Positions 9,966-22,210 of a stretch of DNA of 64,000 bases are shown here, one piece after another; position 1 is the first letter of the stretch; each line of letters begins with the position of its first letter. Source of the DNA: Paroedura picta (taxonomy: Eukaryota > Chordata > Lepidosauria > Squamata > Gekkonidae); NCBI RefSeq assembly GCF_049243985.1, contig NC_135374.1, positions 56,975,934 to 57,039,933 of the forward strand, given 5' to 3'. Under the pieces are notes generated by a model. It did not search any database, was not told where the DNA came from, and worked only from the letters and a program-made list of their open reading frames with translations. The translations under genes and the position numbers were made by a program.

Positions 9966-12459
9966 TTTACTGTGATGGGGTGGACAAAAAACAAACAGCA
10001 AGCAGTTCATTGAACCAAGTTCTGTTAGCAAACATGCTAACTCTTGAAACAGAGTGCATAAATTGGTAGGTTTAAATTATCATTCAAAGTTATTGTTGCA
10101 TATTAATTTTCCTCAATAAAATGCACACTGGGTCTCAAGATATCGGGCTGAGAAACCCTGTGACAGTTTACCTTTCTATCCATTGGCTGTTGCCCCCCAC
10201 TGAGGCAGCTATCTTTTGTAGGGCCTTGCAGTTTCAAGGAGATGATGGGGGGGGGGGTTGTACCCCTCATTACTACCTCATGTGTGCTTTTGTAAGAATA
10301 GATAGTGTTGCTTACTCATGTGTGTGAGAAAATAAACAGGACTATAAATAGCTACAGTTGTTGTTTTAGGCTCAAATCAATGATTGGCTCAAACCCCAGG
10401 ATCAGCAAATCCCTAGTAAAGGTACAGGATCCTAGTCTCAGCTACCCGGCTCAAGGTCTCTTTGTGTCCACAGACACAAGCATCTTCCTACTCTGGTCAA
10501 GTAAAGGGCTGCATTTTTTTAGACAGTCAATACTAACAAATTACACTCCTCTAGAATACATTATAACAATGTTAGTTGAGAGCTAAAAGCTGATCCCTAA
10601 AAGCTTTCCTGTTCACTAAATGGAGAAATATGATCAATGGGCACAAAAGAATAAATACATAGATAGATTAATCCCATTGATGTTAACAGGGAAGTCATTC
10701 TGAAAGGATGTGCTGTATTGTGTGAATCAGAGATCCTGTAATAGGGACAGAGTGTTGTAGGGGGCAGTTAATCACAAATCCACTGAACGTTGACTTTCAG
10801 GATCACTAATTACTGTCTTGAATTCTGAAAATAAAATCCTGTCTTTCATAGTATTAGGAACCCACCAACTTTATTAACATTTGATGTCCCAAATTACAAG
10901 GATGCATGAGACTTGTTCTGTACATGCGGCAGGTACAGACTACAAAGCAGAGCAGCTACAGACTGCAGAGCAGCTGTGAGCAAATTGTAAATGCATAAAG
11001 ATGTCATACCAGCAGTTTAAGCTCTAGCAAGAATTCACAGAAGTAATCAGTAACCAGTAACCCCACTTTCCAATTAAAGACATTTTCCCACCTTAGTGAA
11101 GCACTTAATTTCATTCTGAATTCCCCAGCAGGCTTTGTGTATTATGCAGTAAGCTCCACCAGGGGTATCATGGTAACTGGATTCCTAAAAGCAAAGAACC
11201 AACGCTGGCTTTCCTGTGCTTCTTTGGGCAGGGGGCATTTCAGAATAGCACATAAATCATCACCTTTATGTCTGCAAGATTTACCCGTTCAGAAACAACA
11301 CTCTAATCCCTACATCAAATAGGCAATCAATAAAGAATCCGATACAATCTATAGAATGGTTAAAATTACTTGACTTCTCCTGGGCCTATATATATTGCTC
11401 CCATTAGAGTATTAGAATATGGTTGTCGTGTGAAAACAGCCACTCCGTTCTCTTCCAGAGCTGCAATTGATGTTCCATATGAAACAGGGAGAAAGGAAGC
11501 AAACCTGAATATGGCTTCCTCCTCTCTCCATGTTTACAATGTGAAAGCAGGAAGTTGCACAGTTCTTCCTCAGCCTCTCTCACCCCGCCCCCACTCCCCA
11601 GATATTCGTTGATAAACTATTTATCCCCGAGAGTCAACAGAAATGAGTCATGACATTTGATTTTAACTTCATATCCCACACTTGATCATTGATTAAGATT
11701 TAATGAATTTGGGTAGTCCTAATAAAAACTATTACACAACTTTTGTTTTTGTAATGTAACAACCCTGTTCCTGTGGAGGGCCATTCTGCAGACATCAGAA
11801 GCCTTTCTCATCATATCAGTGTGCACAAGTATGCCTGGATGCTAGTAGCACTGGCAAAGAAGCAAAAGAGAGCTACTTGGGAATGGAATGTGCCTTTTAG
11901 CCCCTGTAGAATTTTTATCCACAATGCAGAAATGGCTAATGCCAAAGTGTTTCTAATGTTATGTGTAGAATTGCTGTCTAGTTCTTTTTGAAGTCCATAA
12001 CATAATATGACATTCACTAGCTCCGAGATGATTAATGGCTCCCTTCAAACCCTGATGCCTATTTGCCTCTCAGAAACTGCTCACAATAAAAGATCTTTGG
12101 ATAGCCCCAAAGCGCTTTCCAGAAAAATAATGTCTAAAACGGTTTTCAATCAGCTAACTTTCTAATGCAATGTAACACTTCAGATGATCCAATGACCCTT
12201 TTAAGATAAACTATCTTGGATCATGATATCTAAAGAAAGTGCCTCCACAGAGCAGACTGTGGCAATGATGGAAAGAGGCCCTTATACTTGTCATGCGGGA
12301 AAATGACAAAGCACTTAAGTAGTTCAAAGGAATTATTAGTTCAAAAATTTGAAAATTAATAAAGGCAGCAAAGAAGTCACTTCTTTAATCTTTTTCTATC
12401 TCAAGAGGGGGGGTTAGTACTTAACAGACCTGTGAGGAATATATTTGTTATCAGCCATA
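9966..12459. other. Non-coding, nothing recognised
   Basis: About 2.5 kb of AT-rich single-copy-looking DNA with a poly-G run near 10246. No exon-like block stands out on either strand. Confidence 0.4.
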
Positions 12460-13086
12460 TCTTAACACAGCCCACGGCGCCGCGGACTAAATAAAAGGAT
12501 AAGGTCTTGGGAGGTGGGATGTGTCCGTGATGAGGAAGGGTGCTGATTGGCCCCTTCCTCTGGACAGACTACTGGAGGGAGCAATCGGCAGGCGCAAAGC
12601 GCCTGCCAATTGGTTCCTCCGAGTCCCCGCTGGAGCAACTGCGAGCCGTGTGCAGTGCGGCTCGCAGTTGCTCCTTTGCCCGCAGCCTGACATGGTGAGA
12701 GGCACGAAGCGCCTCTCGCCGCGTCAGGCCACTGCCCAAGGGATCTCCCGGCAGTCGCGTGGAGCGCGGCTGCCGGGGGCTCCCTGCCCACCTCTCGCCG
12801 CCTCAGGCTGCCGATCAAGGGAGCCTCCGGCAGTCACGCGGAGCGCGGCTGCCGGGGGCTCCCTGCCCTCTCGCCACGTCAGGCTCCCTGCCCTCTCGCC
12901 GCGTCAGGCTCCCTGCCCTCTCGCCGCGTCAGGCTCCCTGCCCTTTCGCCACGTCAGGCTCCCTGCCCTCTCTCCGCGTCAGGCCGCTGCCCAAGGGAAC
13001 CCCCGGCAGCCGCGCTCCGCGCGACTCCCAGGGGCTCCCATTCCTAGCGCCCGCTGTATTTTACGTACAGTGGGCTTGATTACTAG
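12460..13086 (+). mobile_element. Non-autonomous Helitron with intact ends
   Basis: Starts A|TC (tcttaacacagccca) and ends CTAG|T. Before the end is a hairpin, GCCCGCTGTA (13049-13058) pairing with TACAGTGGGC (13066-13075), then 7 bases and CTAG. This is the standard Helitron layout: insertion between A and T without target duplication. 627 bp, GC-rich, no Rep/helicase. Long open frames inside come from its GC-rich tandem repeat, not from a gene. Confidence 0.85.
12857..12981 (+). repeat. 25-bp minisatellite, five units, inside the Helitron
   Basis: Unit begins ggctccctgccctctcgcc and ends cacgtca or cgcgtca; five consecutive copies with one or two changes each. Confidence 0.92.
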
Positions 13087-14640
13087 TATAATTATAATGT
13101 CTCTTAAAATGTTTGAAAATGCAGTTTTAGTAATACCTCAGCAATATTCTTGGCTTCTTCCTTGTTATTTAAAAAAGCCATTTTTGAATGCTATGCACCA
13201 TTCCCTTTCTGCCTCAAGCATATACATGCGGGGCAGCTCCATGGTCTCAAACATCTAGAATAACAGGTGGCCCTTGTTTAGGGCAAGGTATGTAACACCT
13301 CAGATCATAATCTGTTACATCAGCTGCAGAAGAGCTACTTTTCTCTTCTGTAGCTGTTATATCAGCTACAGAAGAGAAAAAGTCCCTCACAGACAAATGC
13401 ATTGAATCTTTGGATAAAAAGATGAGAACATCCTCACCAAAAAGTGCCAGAAAAACCGAGATGCCCTTTAAACATTACAGGAATTCTGTAAGGGCTGTTT
13501 GCCCATGGATTTGTCTCACTGTGCTTCTGTGATGTTCAGAAGGCATCTCAGTTTTGTCTCAAAATGATCAGGTCTTCATAGCTCTTTGAAACGCATGTAA
13601 GCAATAAGTGCAAGGGGTCTAAAGCTCTGAATAACCAGCTCCATCTTTGGCCTGGTTGCCTTGGCAGCCAGGGACAGCTGCATTCCCTGGCTTTAACACA
13701 ACTTCTCTCCAGTCAAACTTTAAAGAAAGAAATGCTGGAATCTGATCAGATTACTGCAGTTTGGTGTTCCTGCTCATCCCCTTTGCACTGAATCCTGGAC
13801 AATGTCTTCAACTTTAATTCTTGCCTAGGTTTGAGCCATGCACTTTTTGTTTCCTTTGACTAAATGTGTTGGCCTGGTGCATGGGTTTGTCTTTTAGCCT
13901 GTCTCAGATCATCTCCTTCTGGCCAATGCTGGATGTGTTCAGGGAAAACATTTTTGCAGATTTTTGCACACTTGATTTACCCTAAAATTAATTACAGACC
14001 ATAAAGAACACTTTCCCAGGACTGAGTCGCATCCATTAGACCTAAGTGAGATACTGAGTAGTCTTAGCTGTTAGACTTAGCAACTAAAAAACAAACAAAC
14101 TGGGATCTTTTCCAAAAATGATCTATCATCCATGCTGAAAGACAGTGCTGCATATTCTGAGAAATTCCTAGAGTATGTCTAGAATCAGATTAAAGTGAGA
14201 CCAAAGCAGAGAGCAGGTAATGACAAAGCATGCCTTACCAGAGATGTTACCAGGACACAGAACACAGTTGATACAAACAAGCAAAATCTGATTGCTCAAA
14301 TAAATTGTGCCATAGGAAAAAATGTCTCTAGGGAAGATTCTTTTTATGAAACTGAATAGTAGCCTGGCATGTAACCTAGGGGCATAAAGGTTTGTTCAGT
14401 GAACACCCACAAAATAAAGCTTTCTCTGCTGTACAAGGGGTCTTTGACCTTAGAGCAACTGCTGTGGGCTTTGTGAGACAACCGCTGAGGTACTATGGTA
14501 AGCAAGATGGTAGAATAGCTGAACCACTGGTCTGATCAAGCAGGGTTGTTCTTACGGAGAATACAGGCAAGTAATTGGAATTGTATCAGAACATCTATCT
14601 GTATTGTTAATACTGTGCTCACAAATGAATAGTGTGCACT
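13087..14640. other. Non-coding, with one perfect hairpin (13339-13380)
   Basis: Apart from the palindrome listed separately, no gene or named repeat was seen. Confidence 0.4.
13339..13380. repeat. Perfect palindrome, 18-bp arms, 6-base loop
   Basis: TTTTCTCTTCTGTAGCTG (13339-13356), loop ttatat, then its exact reverse complement (13363-13380). A third, imperfect copy of the right arm lies at 13321-13337 (cagctgcagaagagcta). Confidence 0.95.
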
Positions 14641-14646
14641 TAACAT

Positions 14647-14959
14647 ACATACATGCATCACATTTATAATCTCACAAACTCTGACCAGTGCATATCAGAG
14701 TTTGTGGGAATGTAAATGTGATACCTGCATGCATTATACATATTAATTTCTTAAATATTTATATCATTGGTATTTAAAATGATTCGGCAAAAATGAAAGA
14801 AGTCCTGATAAAGAAAAAGCATTGCACGCATCAAGAGATCAAGATAGTAGCTGGATCCATCTTTTCTTACTTGCATAGAGTTTCCTAATGGAAATTTATA
14901 AATACTTATTTCATTTTTGCTGAATCATTTTAAATATCAATGACAAATATTTAAGAAAT
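14647..14959. repeat. Two adjacent inverted repeats (hairpins)
   Basis: Hairpin 1: arms 14647-14684 and 14695-14735 around a 10-base loop (inner pairing CTCTGA/TCAGAG). Hairpin 2: arms 14746-14803 and 14904-14959 around a loop of 100 bases, arms near-identical for about 56 bases (tatttaaaatgattcggcaa in the left arm). AT-rich and MITE-like, but no target duplication was found. Confidence 0.8.
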
Positions 14960-16022
14960 GAATGTGTGTAATATTTTATTCAGCATTAAATACAATTGTT
15001 TTATATTACTGCCAGCGCTTATAACCTGGTATATTTTGATTTCTTTCTCTGTGCTCAGGATAGAAAATAATATGGATTATGCATTAGGCCAGGCAGGAAG
15101 GATCTGAAAGATTGTATGCCCGCTAAGCTCCTCTCTTTCAAGCTTGTTGCCCATATGGCCTGTTAATAATGTCGTTCTATAATTTAACAGCATTTCCCAT
15201 CAAATAAATCCTGAAGTTAGTTTCATGCAGGATGACATTCATTTAGCATGGCGTGCTTGTCCCAACGGCAGTGACGGATGCGTAGATGTGTCTACTGAAA
15301 GGAGAAAATCCATCAGGACCAAACACAAGCCACTTAAATGTTTGACCTCTGTCAGTTTTCTTTTATTCATTGTACTCCAAAAGCTCTACACAGGAACCAA
15401 CATTAAGAAAAGACTATATTTTTAAACCACTAAAAAATCCCAAGAAATCTGATGTAGCATAAATGCACTATAAACCAGAACACGTAACAGCTTTAAGCAA
15501 CCTACTCTCTCAGTACCAATCTCTATGACTAACTTTAGACTGTAACTTGCCTATATTACAAGACTCCAATAATTTATGTGTACTGCCCATCAACTTTATC
15601 AAATGCTCTCAAGTTCTAGTATATAAATAGGAGGAAAAAAATTCTTTGTCAACACTCTCCACCTCATGCATAATTTTATAACCTCTCTATCCCAGATTCT
15701 TCAGCCTTTACTCAAAGGGAAGGTGCTCCAATTCCTGAATCATCTTGATTACCCTCCTCTGCACTTTTTCCATCTCTGCACTGTCCTTTTTGAGATATGG
15801 TGACTAGAACTGTACACAAATGAGGCCAAACCATAGATCTATACAGGGGCATCACAATGTCAGTCATTCTTAATCCCATTCATAAACATCTGTAACACAG
15901 AGTTTGCCTTTTGTTGCTGCTGTGGGACATTGGGTGAACACTTTCATTGAGTTTTCCGTTACAGCCCAAGATCTTTTTTCCTTTCAGTCTCAGCAAGTTC
16001 AGACCCCATTAGCCTATACTTA
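14960..16022. other. Non-coding, nothing recognised
   Basis: AT-rich. The part from about 15650 has the style of an old LINE 3' region but is too decayed to name. Confidence 0.35.
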
Positions 16023-16909
16023 GGTCCATTCTGCACAACTTCAATATTGCAAAAGGCTTGCAAATTGTAAACGCTACTAATTTGCAGTACCGCAAGACAT
16101 CGCACACAATCTGCCACATTCCTGAAAAAGTCCCGCAAAAAGCGATTTGTTGTAGTGCTTAAAGGGAAATCGGGAAAAGTGGATTCACCCTCCGAAAAGC
16201 GCTACACTCTTGCAAACAATCTGCAACACTAGCGAAAAAGACCTGTGCATTCCCATTGTTGCAGTTCCAGCAAAGTCCCTCCCCCTGGCTCTCTCCTCTG
16301 AACTTCCGGCGAGGCGATCGCCATTTTTTTTCCGGAGCGAGCAGAAAGCAACGAACTGGCGAGCCTTCATTCACCCAGCGAGGCTTCTCTGGCTACAGTC
16401 CCTCCACAGAAGTGCTTTAAATCTCCCCTAGGTCCCCAAGCATAACACAGCCCCGTTTACAAGTTCCCTTTATTTTCGACCGAAAATTGTGCCCGTGCAG
16501 GGGGGGGGATTTTTCTTTTCACTTGGGGGAGCGTGGCAACGATGAATCACCAGCTCACATGCCAGCTGCCAGCTAGATGGGTCTCTCCACTGCAATGAAT
16601 TAACATATATTCATTGCAACGTGTTTTTTTTTAACTTTTCTTAAAGGGAAAGGGGCTTTCCTGGCGCATGATAACAACCGCCCATTGGCTATTCATTTGA
16701 CTGATGGCCAGGGGCGGGACAAAGCACAGGAAAAATTGCTTCCTGTCTAGCGATTTTTGGTGAGACTGGAAACCTGTGGGAAACTAATGAAACGCTACTG
16801 GATTCCACTAAAAAAGCAGGTATGCGTAACGCCGAGATTGCACTTTTAAAAATAGCGTTTCCGCTTTGTGGGACCAATTGGCAACATTGGTCCTTGTGCG
16901 GAAACGCCC
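16023..16909 (+). mobile_element. Non-autonomous PIF/Harbinger-like DNA transposon, copy A
   Basis: Ends GGTCCATTCTGCACAA and, inverted, GGGCGTTTCCGCACAA; flanked by TTA on both sides (16020-16022, 16910-16912), the 3-bp duplication of that superfamily. 887 bp without a transposase. The inverted homologue is at 23062-24000; shared stretches include ggcgatcgc, agtgttgcagatt and gggtgaatccacttt read in opposite senses. Confidence 0.8.
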
Positions 16910-16912
16910 TTA

Positions 16913-18538
16913 ATTTCTTTTGTCTTAGCGTGTGTCTGCCACCTTGAGCTCCATGCTAGGTGGAATATAGGCATAGAAACTTCAACTATAAAATAAAAAA
17001 TCCATACACTGCTTCGTAGTACTTGCATGAATAAAAACTCCACATACTACTTTTTCAAGATAATATCACAACACAGAACAAAACATATGCACCCAGGGAT
17101 CCTAAACGTTTTGGGCTACTAAAAAAGGATGAGTGTTAGCTTGCTGAAATGGCCTTCAGTTTCTGCCACACTTTATTGAAAATTAGTTGCCACAGACTCA
17201 GGCATTTTCCAGGCTGCACCCACCTTTTGGGTTTTCTTGGGTCTCATGGCGGTTCCAATTAAAGCCCCCTCCTCGCTCTGCAGAGGAAGGCGATGGTGAT
17301 CCACAGTGCTTCTCACTTTCCTTGAAAGCCCCTTGCTGGGGTAGCCATATATTGGTTGCATTTTGACAGCGCTTACCTATGTGTTACATAATTCATAGGC
17401 TCTTCCAAAATAACCCATGGTCCCATTTGGCTCATTCAAATTGTGTCCCTAATACCAGTTCACTCTCTGCTGTCTTTTATGGACAACAGACCTCTTGCTA
17501 TTAAATGTAGGGATCTGTTTTGCAATAGCAATTTTGTACTGCTCAATTTTTATTTTAAAAAGAAAAACGGAAAGAAGGTGAAATGCACATTAGTCGGGAA
17601 AAAAATTATATGTTTGAGTTGCAATGTCAGGACAAAGTTAAATCCTCTGAGCAATTTAGATGTCCATTAAGACAAGCAGAAGAATGTGTATAGCCAGTGT
17701 AATGAAGTTACTGATAAATACCGGATTCATCCTGGTGTGCCAGTTTTTCAGGCAGACATTATGTGCATTTCATCACAGTATCTGCAGTTGCAGAACAATA
17801 TTGTCATATAGTATTGTCATGTTTCAATGTATATATTGCCCCCTCTCTACCAGGTCATCTCAGGATGGTGTACAACCATTTAAAATGTGTGAGTTAGGTG
17901 TTCAAATTATAAAATTAATTGAATTAAAATTATATTTCAACTACAGAACTGTGGATTCCTCAGAAGAAAAAAGACATCACATGGCAATGTTGTATAGTAG
18001 TCCTCTCTGTATTTTTAATGAAAACCAAAATAATCAACCAGAACAGGATCCTAGGTTAAATAACCCGCTTTCTGTCTGTCTTCATCAGTGGTTGCTCTTC
18101 CAGTATAGTTCTGTTATAACAGTAGTAATATGAATCACATTAGCTAATGCTCATCACAACCTAGAGACTTCACAAAGTATTTTCCACATTAAAAATTCCA
18201 GCTACAATGGTGTCATCCCGTTCAATTAAGTTGGAGTACTATCATTTTCCATAATTTTGGGGAAGTGAATCACCTTTCAACCATTATCATCCCACAAATT
18301 GGTTCATAATACAAGTTACAAATATAAAAATATAAAATCAGAAATCTTTAAAACATTATCTGGTATATAAAAAGGAAGGCACTTACCTTGTCATCTAAAG
18401 TAAATGTCTTCCTGAGCAGGTAGGTGTTTAAGTGCTGACTTAATATGATCATAACAGTTGCCCCAGGAAGGACACTAGCTGACACATATTGCAGCAATAC
18501 TATTTTCCACACTGCTGTCAGTGACAGCCCCATACAGA
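16913..18538. other. Non-coding, nothing recognised
   Basis: Includes a 157-codon open frame (17660-18133) in AT-rich sequence with no family resemblance. Part of it (about 17835-17885) reads as an old LINE tail, so it is not called a gene. Confidence 0.4.
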
Positions 18539-19259
18539 GGGCCATTCTGCACCCAATAAAAAAAATGAAATGCTCACCTTCTGCAGATGCCATATTTCTG
18601 GCGTTTTGCATGACGTTGCCATCATCCAGCATCCAAGGAGCAAACCAGTAGCTACATCCTGCATTTTAAAGCACTAGCTGGGGAATCACATAAAGTGGAT
18701 TCCCCAAATTATGTAGTGCCAGCCAGAGGAGAGCAACCAGCAAGCCACATGCCAAGGGAATGTAGGCAAGCCACATGCCAAGGGAACTGAAGTAGCGCTA
18801 TCTCTGCCTCCAGTTCCCATCTTCGCACCCACCTCCCTCTCCCTTCTCCCAGGGATGTTTTTTTTTTTAAACAAAATGCCTGGAGCAATGAATAGGCATG
18901 AGTTTCAGGGCTCATAATTCCAAAGGGGGTGGTATTACAAAAAGCACTATGCATCTATGATTAGATGCATTGGCATCTCAATGGAGAAGTTTAACTTTTA
19001 AAAAATTAGCTGGCATTGCAGACCCCTTTAAAACATGGAGAAAGGTGACTGGCTGCCTGGCTTTATTGACAAACGTAGGAGAGTAGTGTGTAAAGCGCAT
19101 TGCTCTCTTCTACCACTTCAAGCAGGCATGCAGAGTGCTAGGAAGCACAAGAAGGTGGCAGAGAGCCAGAAGATGAGGAATGGCCGGTGGCACATTATTT
19201 TTTAGTGTTACGCCATTTTGCTGGCATAACGCTATTGTTTTCAATGTGTGGAAGTGCTC
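18539..19259. mobile_element. Probable PIF/Harbinger-like MITE, copy C
   Basis: Left end GGGCCATTCTGCACCC, right end inverted GAGCACTTCCACACATTG, flanked by aga on both sides (18536-18538, 19260-19262). The left terminus resembles that of copy A and of the MITE at 5127. 721 bp, no coding sequence. The right end matches only loosely. Confidence 0.55.
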
Positions 19260-19399
19260 AGAATTTGTTACAGTAGACAATACCAGGTGTTTTTATTTTA
19301 TTTTTTAAAATTCAGGGAAACAATAGGGGTACAGAAAAGAAAAGGGAAAGGGAAAAGGTGGTTATTGTTTATTTTATTATTTTCATCTATTGTATAGAA

Positions 19400-19520
19400 C
19401 TAATGCAGTTCCGCAAGGCCTGTAAGATGGAGCTCTTCCACCAGGTTTTTGGCTGACACCAGACTGAGGAAACATCATTGCCCTTCCTCCCCTGAAACAC
19501 CCCCCCCCCCATGTTTATTC
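19400..19520 (+). mobile_element. L2-like LINE 3' fragment
   Basis: Contains gttccgcaaggcctgtaaga and ggagctcttccaccagg, found also at 33460 and 63880 in L2-like copies. Confidence 0.6.
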
Positions 19521-19913
19521 CATCTGAGTAACATCTTATAGAAATCTTTCTTCAAAATAACCCTGATGCTGTCTCTTTGGACAAACTGTTCAACACATGC
19601 TTTTGGCCTGTGATATGAAATTTCAAAATCTTTCATATAATTTGTAATGTCACAATATTGTTATTAGCAATTACTGATAATGTATTACAAGACTTAGGGT
19701 CAGAAGTTTCTGTGCCACCTTTGGATTCAGCTTGTAGAATTCACATAAAGTTATGCTTTGGAATAAGCTGTCATCAGTGTACTGATGACAGTCTGGAATT
19801 GGTGAAGAACTCAAAGAAGATAATTAACAGTACAATCATAAACAGAATCACAACCTTTAAAGTCTACTGAATTCAAAGGATGTTAAAAACTGAAATTGCT
19901 GTAATTGGAGAAT

Positions 19914-20194
19914 GAGCCTCTTGTGGCGCAGAGTGGTAAGGCAGCCGCCTGAAAGCTTTGCCTATGAGGTTGGGAGTTCAATCCCAGCAGCCGGCTCAAG
20001 GTTGACTCAGCCTTCCATCCTTCCGAGGTCGGTAAAATGAGTACCCAGCTTGCTGGGGGGTAAACGGTAATGACTGGGGAAGGCACTGGCAAACCACCCC
20101 GTATTGAGTCTGCCATGAAAACGCTAGAGGGCGTCACCCCAAGGGTCAGACATGACCCGGTGCTTGCACAGGGGATACCTTTACCTTTACCTTA
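19914..20194 (+). mobile_element. tRNA-derived SINE with Bov-B-type tail, full length
   Basis: Head with box A (tggcgcagagtgg) and box B (gagttcaatccc), a long conserved body, and the tail gggtcagacatgacc ending in (ACCTTT)n, like the Bov-B 3' end at 45336-45544. About 96 per cent identical by eye to the copy at 29871-30153. Bov-B enzymes probably mobilised it (known for Sauria-type SINEs). Confidence 0.9.
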
Positions 20195-21074
20195 ACTACC
20201 AGAACAGTGAGCGTACAATTTGGGTTTGCAGCTGGAAAGGCAAAATTAGGCATGGAAACAAACACAAAGTTTGGCACTTTAAAAAGTCAAAAGCGAGGGA
20301 TATCACTAGTGCAGAAATGATCTGAGTGCAGTTTCACTTTCCACTACCAACTTAGTTTGGCTGGCCCTAGTCCACAGTTGGCTCAAGGTATCCTTGTGTT
20401 GGACTTCCATAGTTGGAATAAAGTTAAGTGTGGGTTACTTAGCTTCTTTGTGGCACTCTTTCGTTGACACTTAGCAATATGCAACAGCTAGTAGTCATTA
20501 TAACTGAAAATAAATTAATGTTTACCTGTATATCTGGTGTGCTCCACTATTTCAGACTTTACTGCCCTTATGTTACTTTGTATGTCAGTATATGCCATAT
20601 ATGTACATAAAATCTACATTAGCTATCCAAAGGCTTAAGTTTTGGCTGAGGATTAATTTGAGAGTAGTAATGCAAGTAAATCTACTTTAGCTGTTCAGTC
20701 CAATAACATTCCTAGTTTAGAGAGAATTTATTGTATGGAAAGCTGCTTTTCTTCACTTATATACAAGAATATTATAAAGCATAATTCTTCATGATCTACT
20801 GATTACTATGTTCTGTCCTAGTTATAACCACTATTCAAAATGTAGATGTGCAGTTTTTGTTTCTGAGACAACTATTTTTGTTTGTGGTCACCACCAAACC
20901 AATTTACTTTTGTATTCACATAGCAACATACAAGTAACAGAAGAAGCTTATCAGGAAAAGAAAGCACTATGGAATAGGACAGAATCAATAAAAGAAACAG
21001 AATAGGATATGAGATTAAATGACAGTACGAAGACCCACATATGGCTTGCTTCAAGATGAAGGTGTTTTGTTTCT
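20195..21074. other. Non-coding, nothing recognised
   Basis: AT-rich single-copy-looking DNA. Confidence 0.4.
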
Positions 21075-21105
21075 TGTTTGTTTGTTTGTTTGTTTGTTTG
21101 TTTTT
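21075..21105. repeat. (GTTT)n microsatellite
   Basis: Seven or so GTTT units just left of the Helitron end at 21109. Confidence 0.9.
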
Positions 21106-21108
21106 AAA

Positions 21109-21905
21109 CTAGTTTTCAAGACCATTGCAGTCTCAATGCAGTGGGTGCTAGCAGCAGATAGCTGGTGGGGGGGTGTGGGAGGCAGGCCATGGGAGGCGGT
21201 GAGAGAGCTGCCGGTGCCTCAAAGGGCTCTAAGGCTCAAAGGTGGCAGGGTGGGGGGGAGTGTTGGGCTCTGTGGCATCTGTGCTGGGCAGGGTGTGGTC
21301 TGACAGGTGGAGTTGTACCTGTGGCAGTGAGAAGAGTCAGTGGTGCAGCTTCCCGGGTGTGGGCTGGGGTGGCAGAGGGCATGTTCGGGGGCAGTGTGGA
21401 TGGGGAGTCAGTGGGGGTGATGCCACCCCTTCCTCCTTGTGGGGGCGGCTCATGGGTATGGCTGCTGGGGCGGCAGGGTTGCCGTCTCCGGCTCTCCATC
21501 CTCTGTGGGCTCTGGGTGCAGGGCATCTCCCCCATGGGTGAATTTGGGTGGGCAGTGGGCTGACAGGCAGTGATGACCTGAGCTCATTAGTGGGCAGTGT
21601 GTGTGGGCCTTTGACAGTGGCACGGCCTCGTGTAAAGCCGCAGCTGGGCAGGCAGCTCTCCCTGTGCAGTAAGGGAAGCAGGCATGCTCCGCGGCAGCAG
21701 GCTGGCATGTGGAATGGTGGAACATTGGTGAGGTGCTGGCCCTGGTAGGCAGGTGTGTGTGTGCAGGGTGGCGTGGCAGCGAGAGGCCAGCAACGGAAGG
21801 CAGGAGTGAACTGGCTGCACCCTGATTGGCCTTATTCCAACTTGGACATCCCAGACTCCACCCCCAGGGCAGTTTCACAGATATTAAGAGGAACCATAGA
21901 TAAGA
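21109..21905 (-). mobile_element. Non-autonomous Helitron, same family as 51133-51683
   Basis: On the minus strand it starts A|TCTTATCTATGGTTCC and ends with a stem (GCATTG...CAATG) then CTTGAAAACTAG|T. The 5' 100 bases match the copy at 51683, including ggctgcaccctgattggcc and ccaagttggaata. 797 bp and GC-rich; the many open frames on both strands inside are by-products of composition. Confidence 0.7.
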
Positions 21906-22210
21906 TTTATTACATTTGTATACTGTCCTTCCCTAAAGTTCAAGGCAGTTCACATAGAATGTAAACAAGAACACTACATCAGACTCAGTTATGTATGAAA
22001 AGTAACATTAATAATAGCAACAATAAACAAAGAAAATCACATTCTAACAGAGTAAATTATCTAACAGATCTATGGTTGGTCAGATGTGTCCTATGGGGTT
22101 CAAGGGAGGGAGCTCTGGGGGCCCAGTAGATGCTGTTTAGTTTAGGTTGACCTCAACCAAATGACTGGTGGAGGTGCTCTCTTTTGCAGGCCCTGAGGAT
22201 CTATTTTAGT
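21906..22210 (-). mobile_element. Old L2/CR1-type LINE 3' region
   Basis: Resembles the first 300 bases of the copy at 6119 (lead-in of tttatta and a run like ggcagttcacat; later gggagggagctctggggg then ccagtagat). It adjoins the Helitron, which probably inserted beside or into it. Confidence 0.45.

Noticed and set aside
11773-11800. ggccattctgcaga, like a MITE terminus
   Set aside because: No matching inverted end or flanking duplication was found within about 1 kb.
12521-13258. 245-codon open frame, longest in the window
   Set aside because: It runs through the GC-rich Helitron and its 25-bp minisatellite and then into AT-rich DNA. Low-complexity product, no domain; the overlapping 106- and 118-codon frames have the same cause.
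17660-18133. 157-codon open frame
   Set aside because: AT-rich, no domain, partly overlaps an old LINE tail, no splice or start context.
19914-20000. tRNA-like box A and box B
   Set aside because: Belong to a SINE head; the cloverleaf is not kept and a second copy exists at 29871.
21165-21878. Many overlapping open frames of 77-142 codons on both strands
   Set aside because: All lie in the GC-rich interior of a non-autonomous Helitron. Their products are repetitive in proline, glycine and serine, with no family match.
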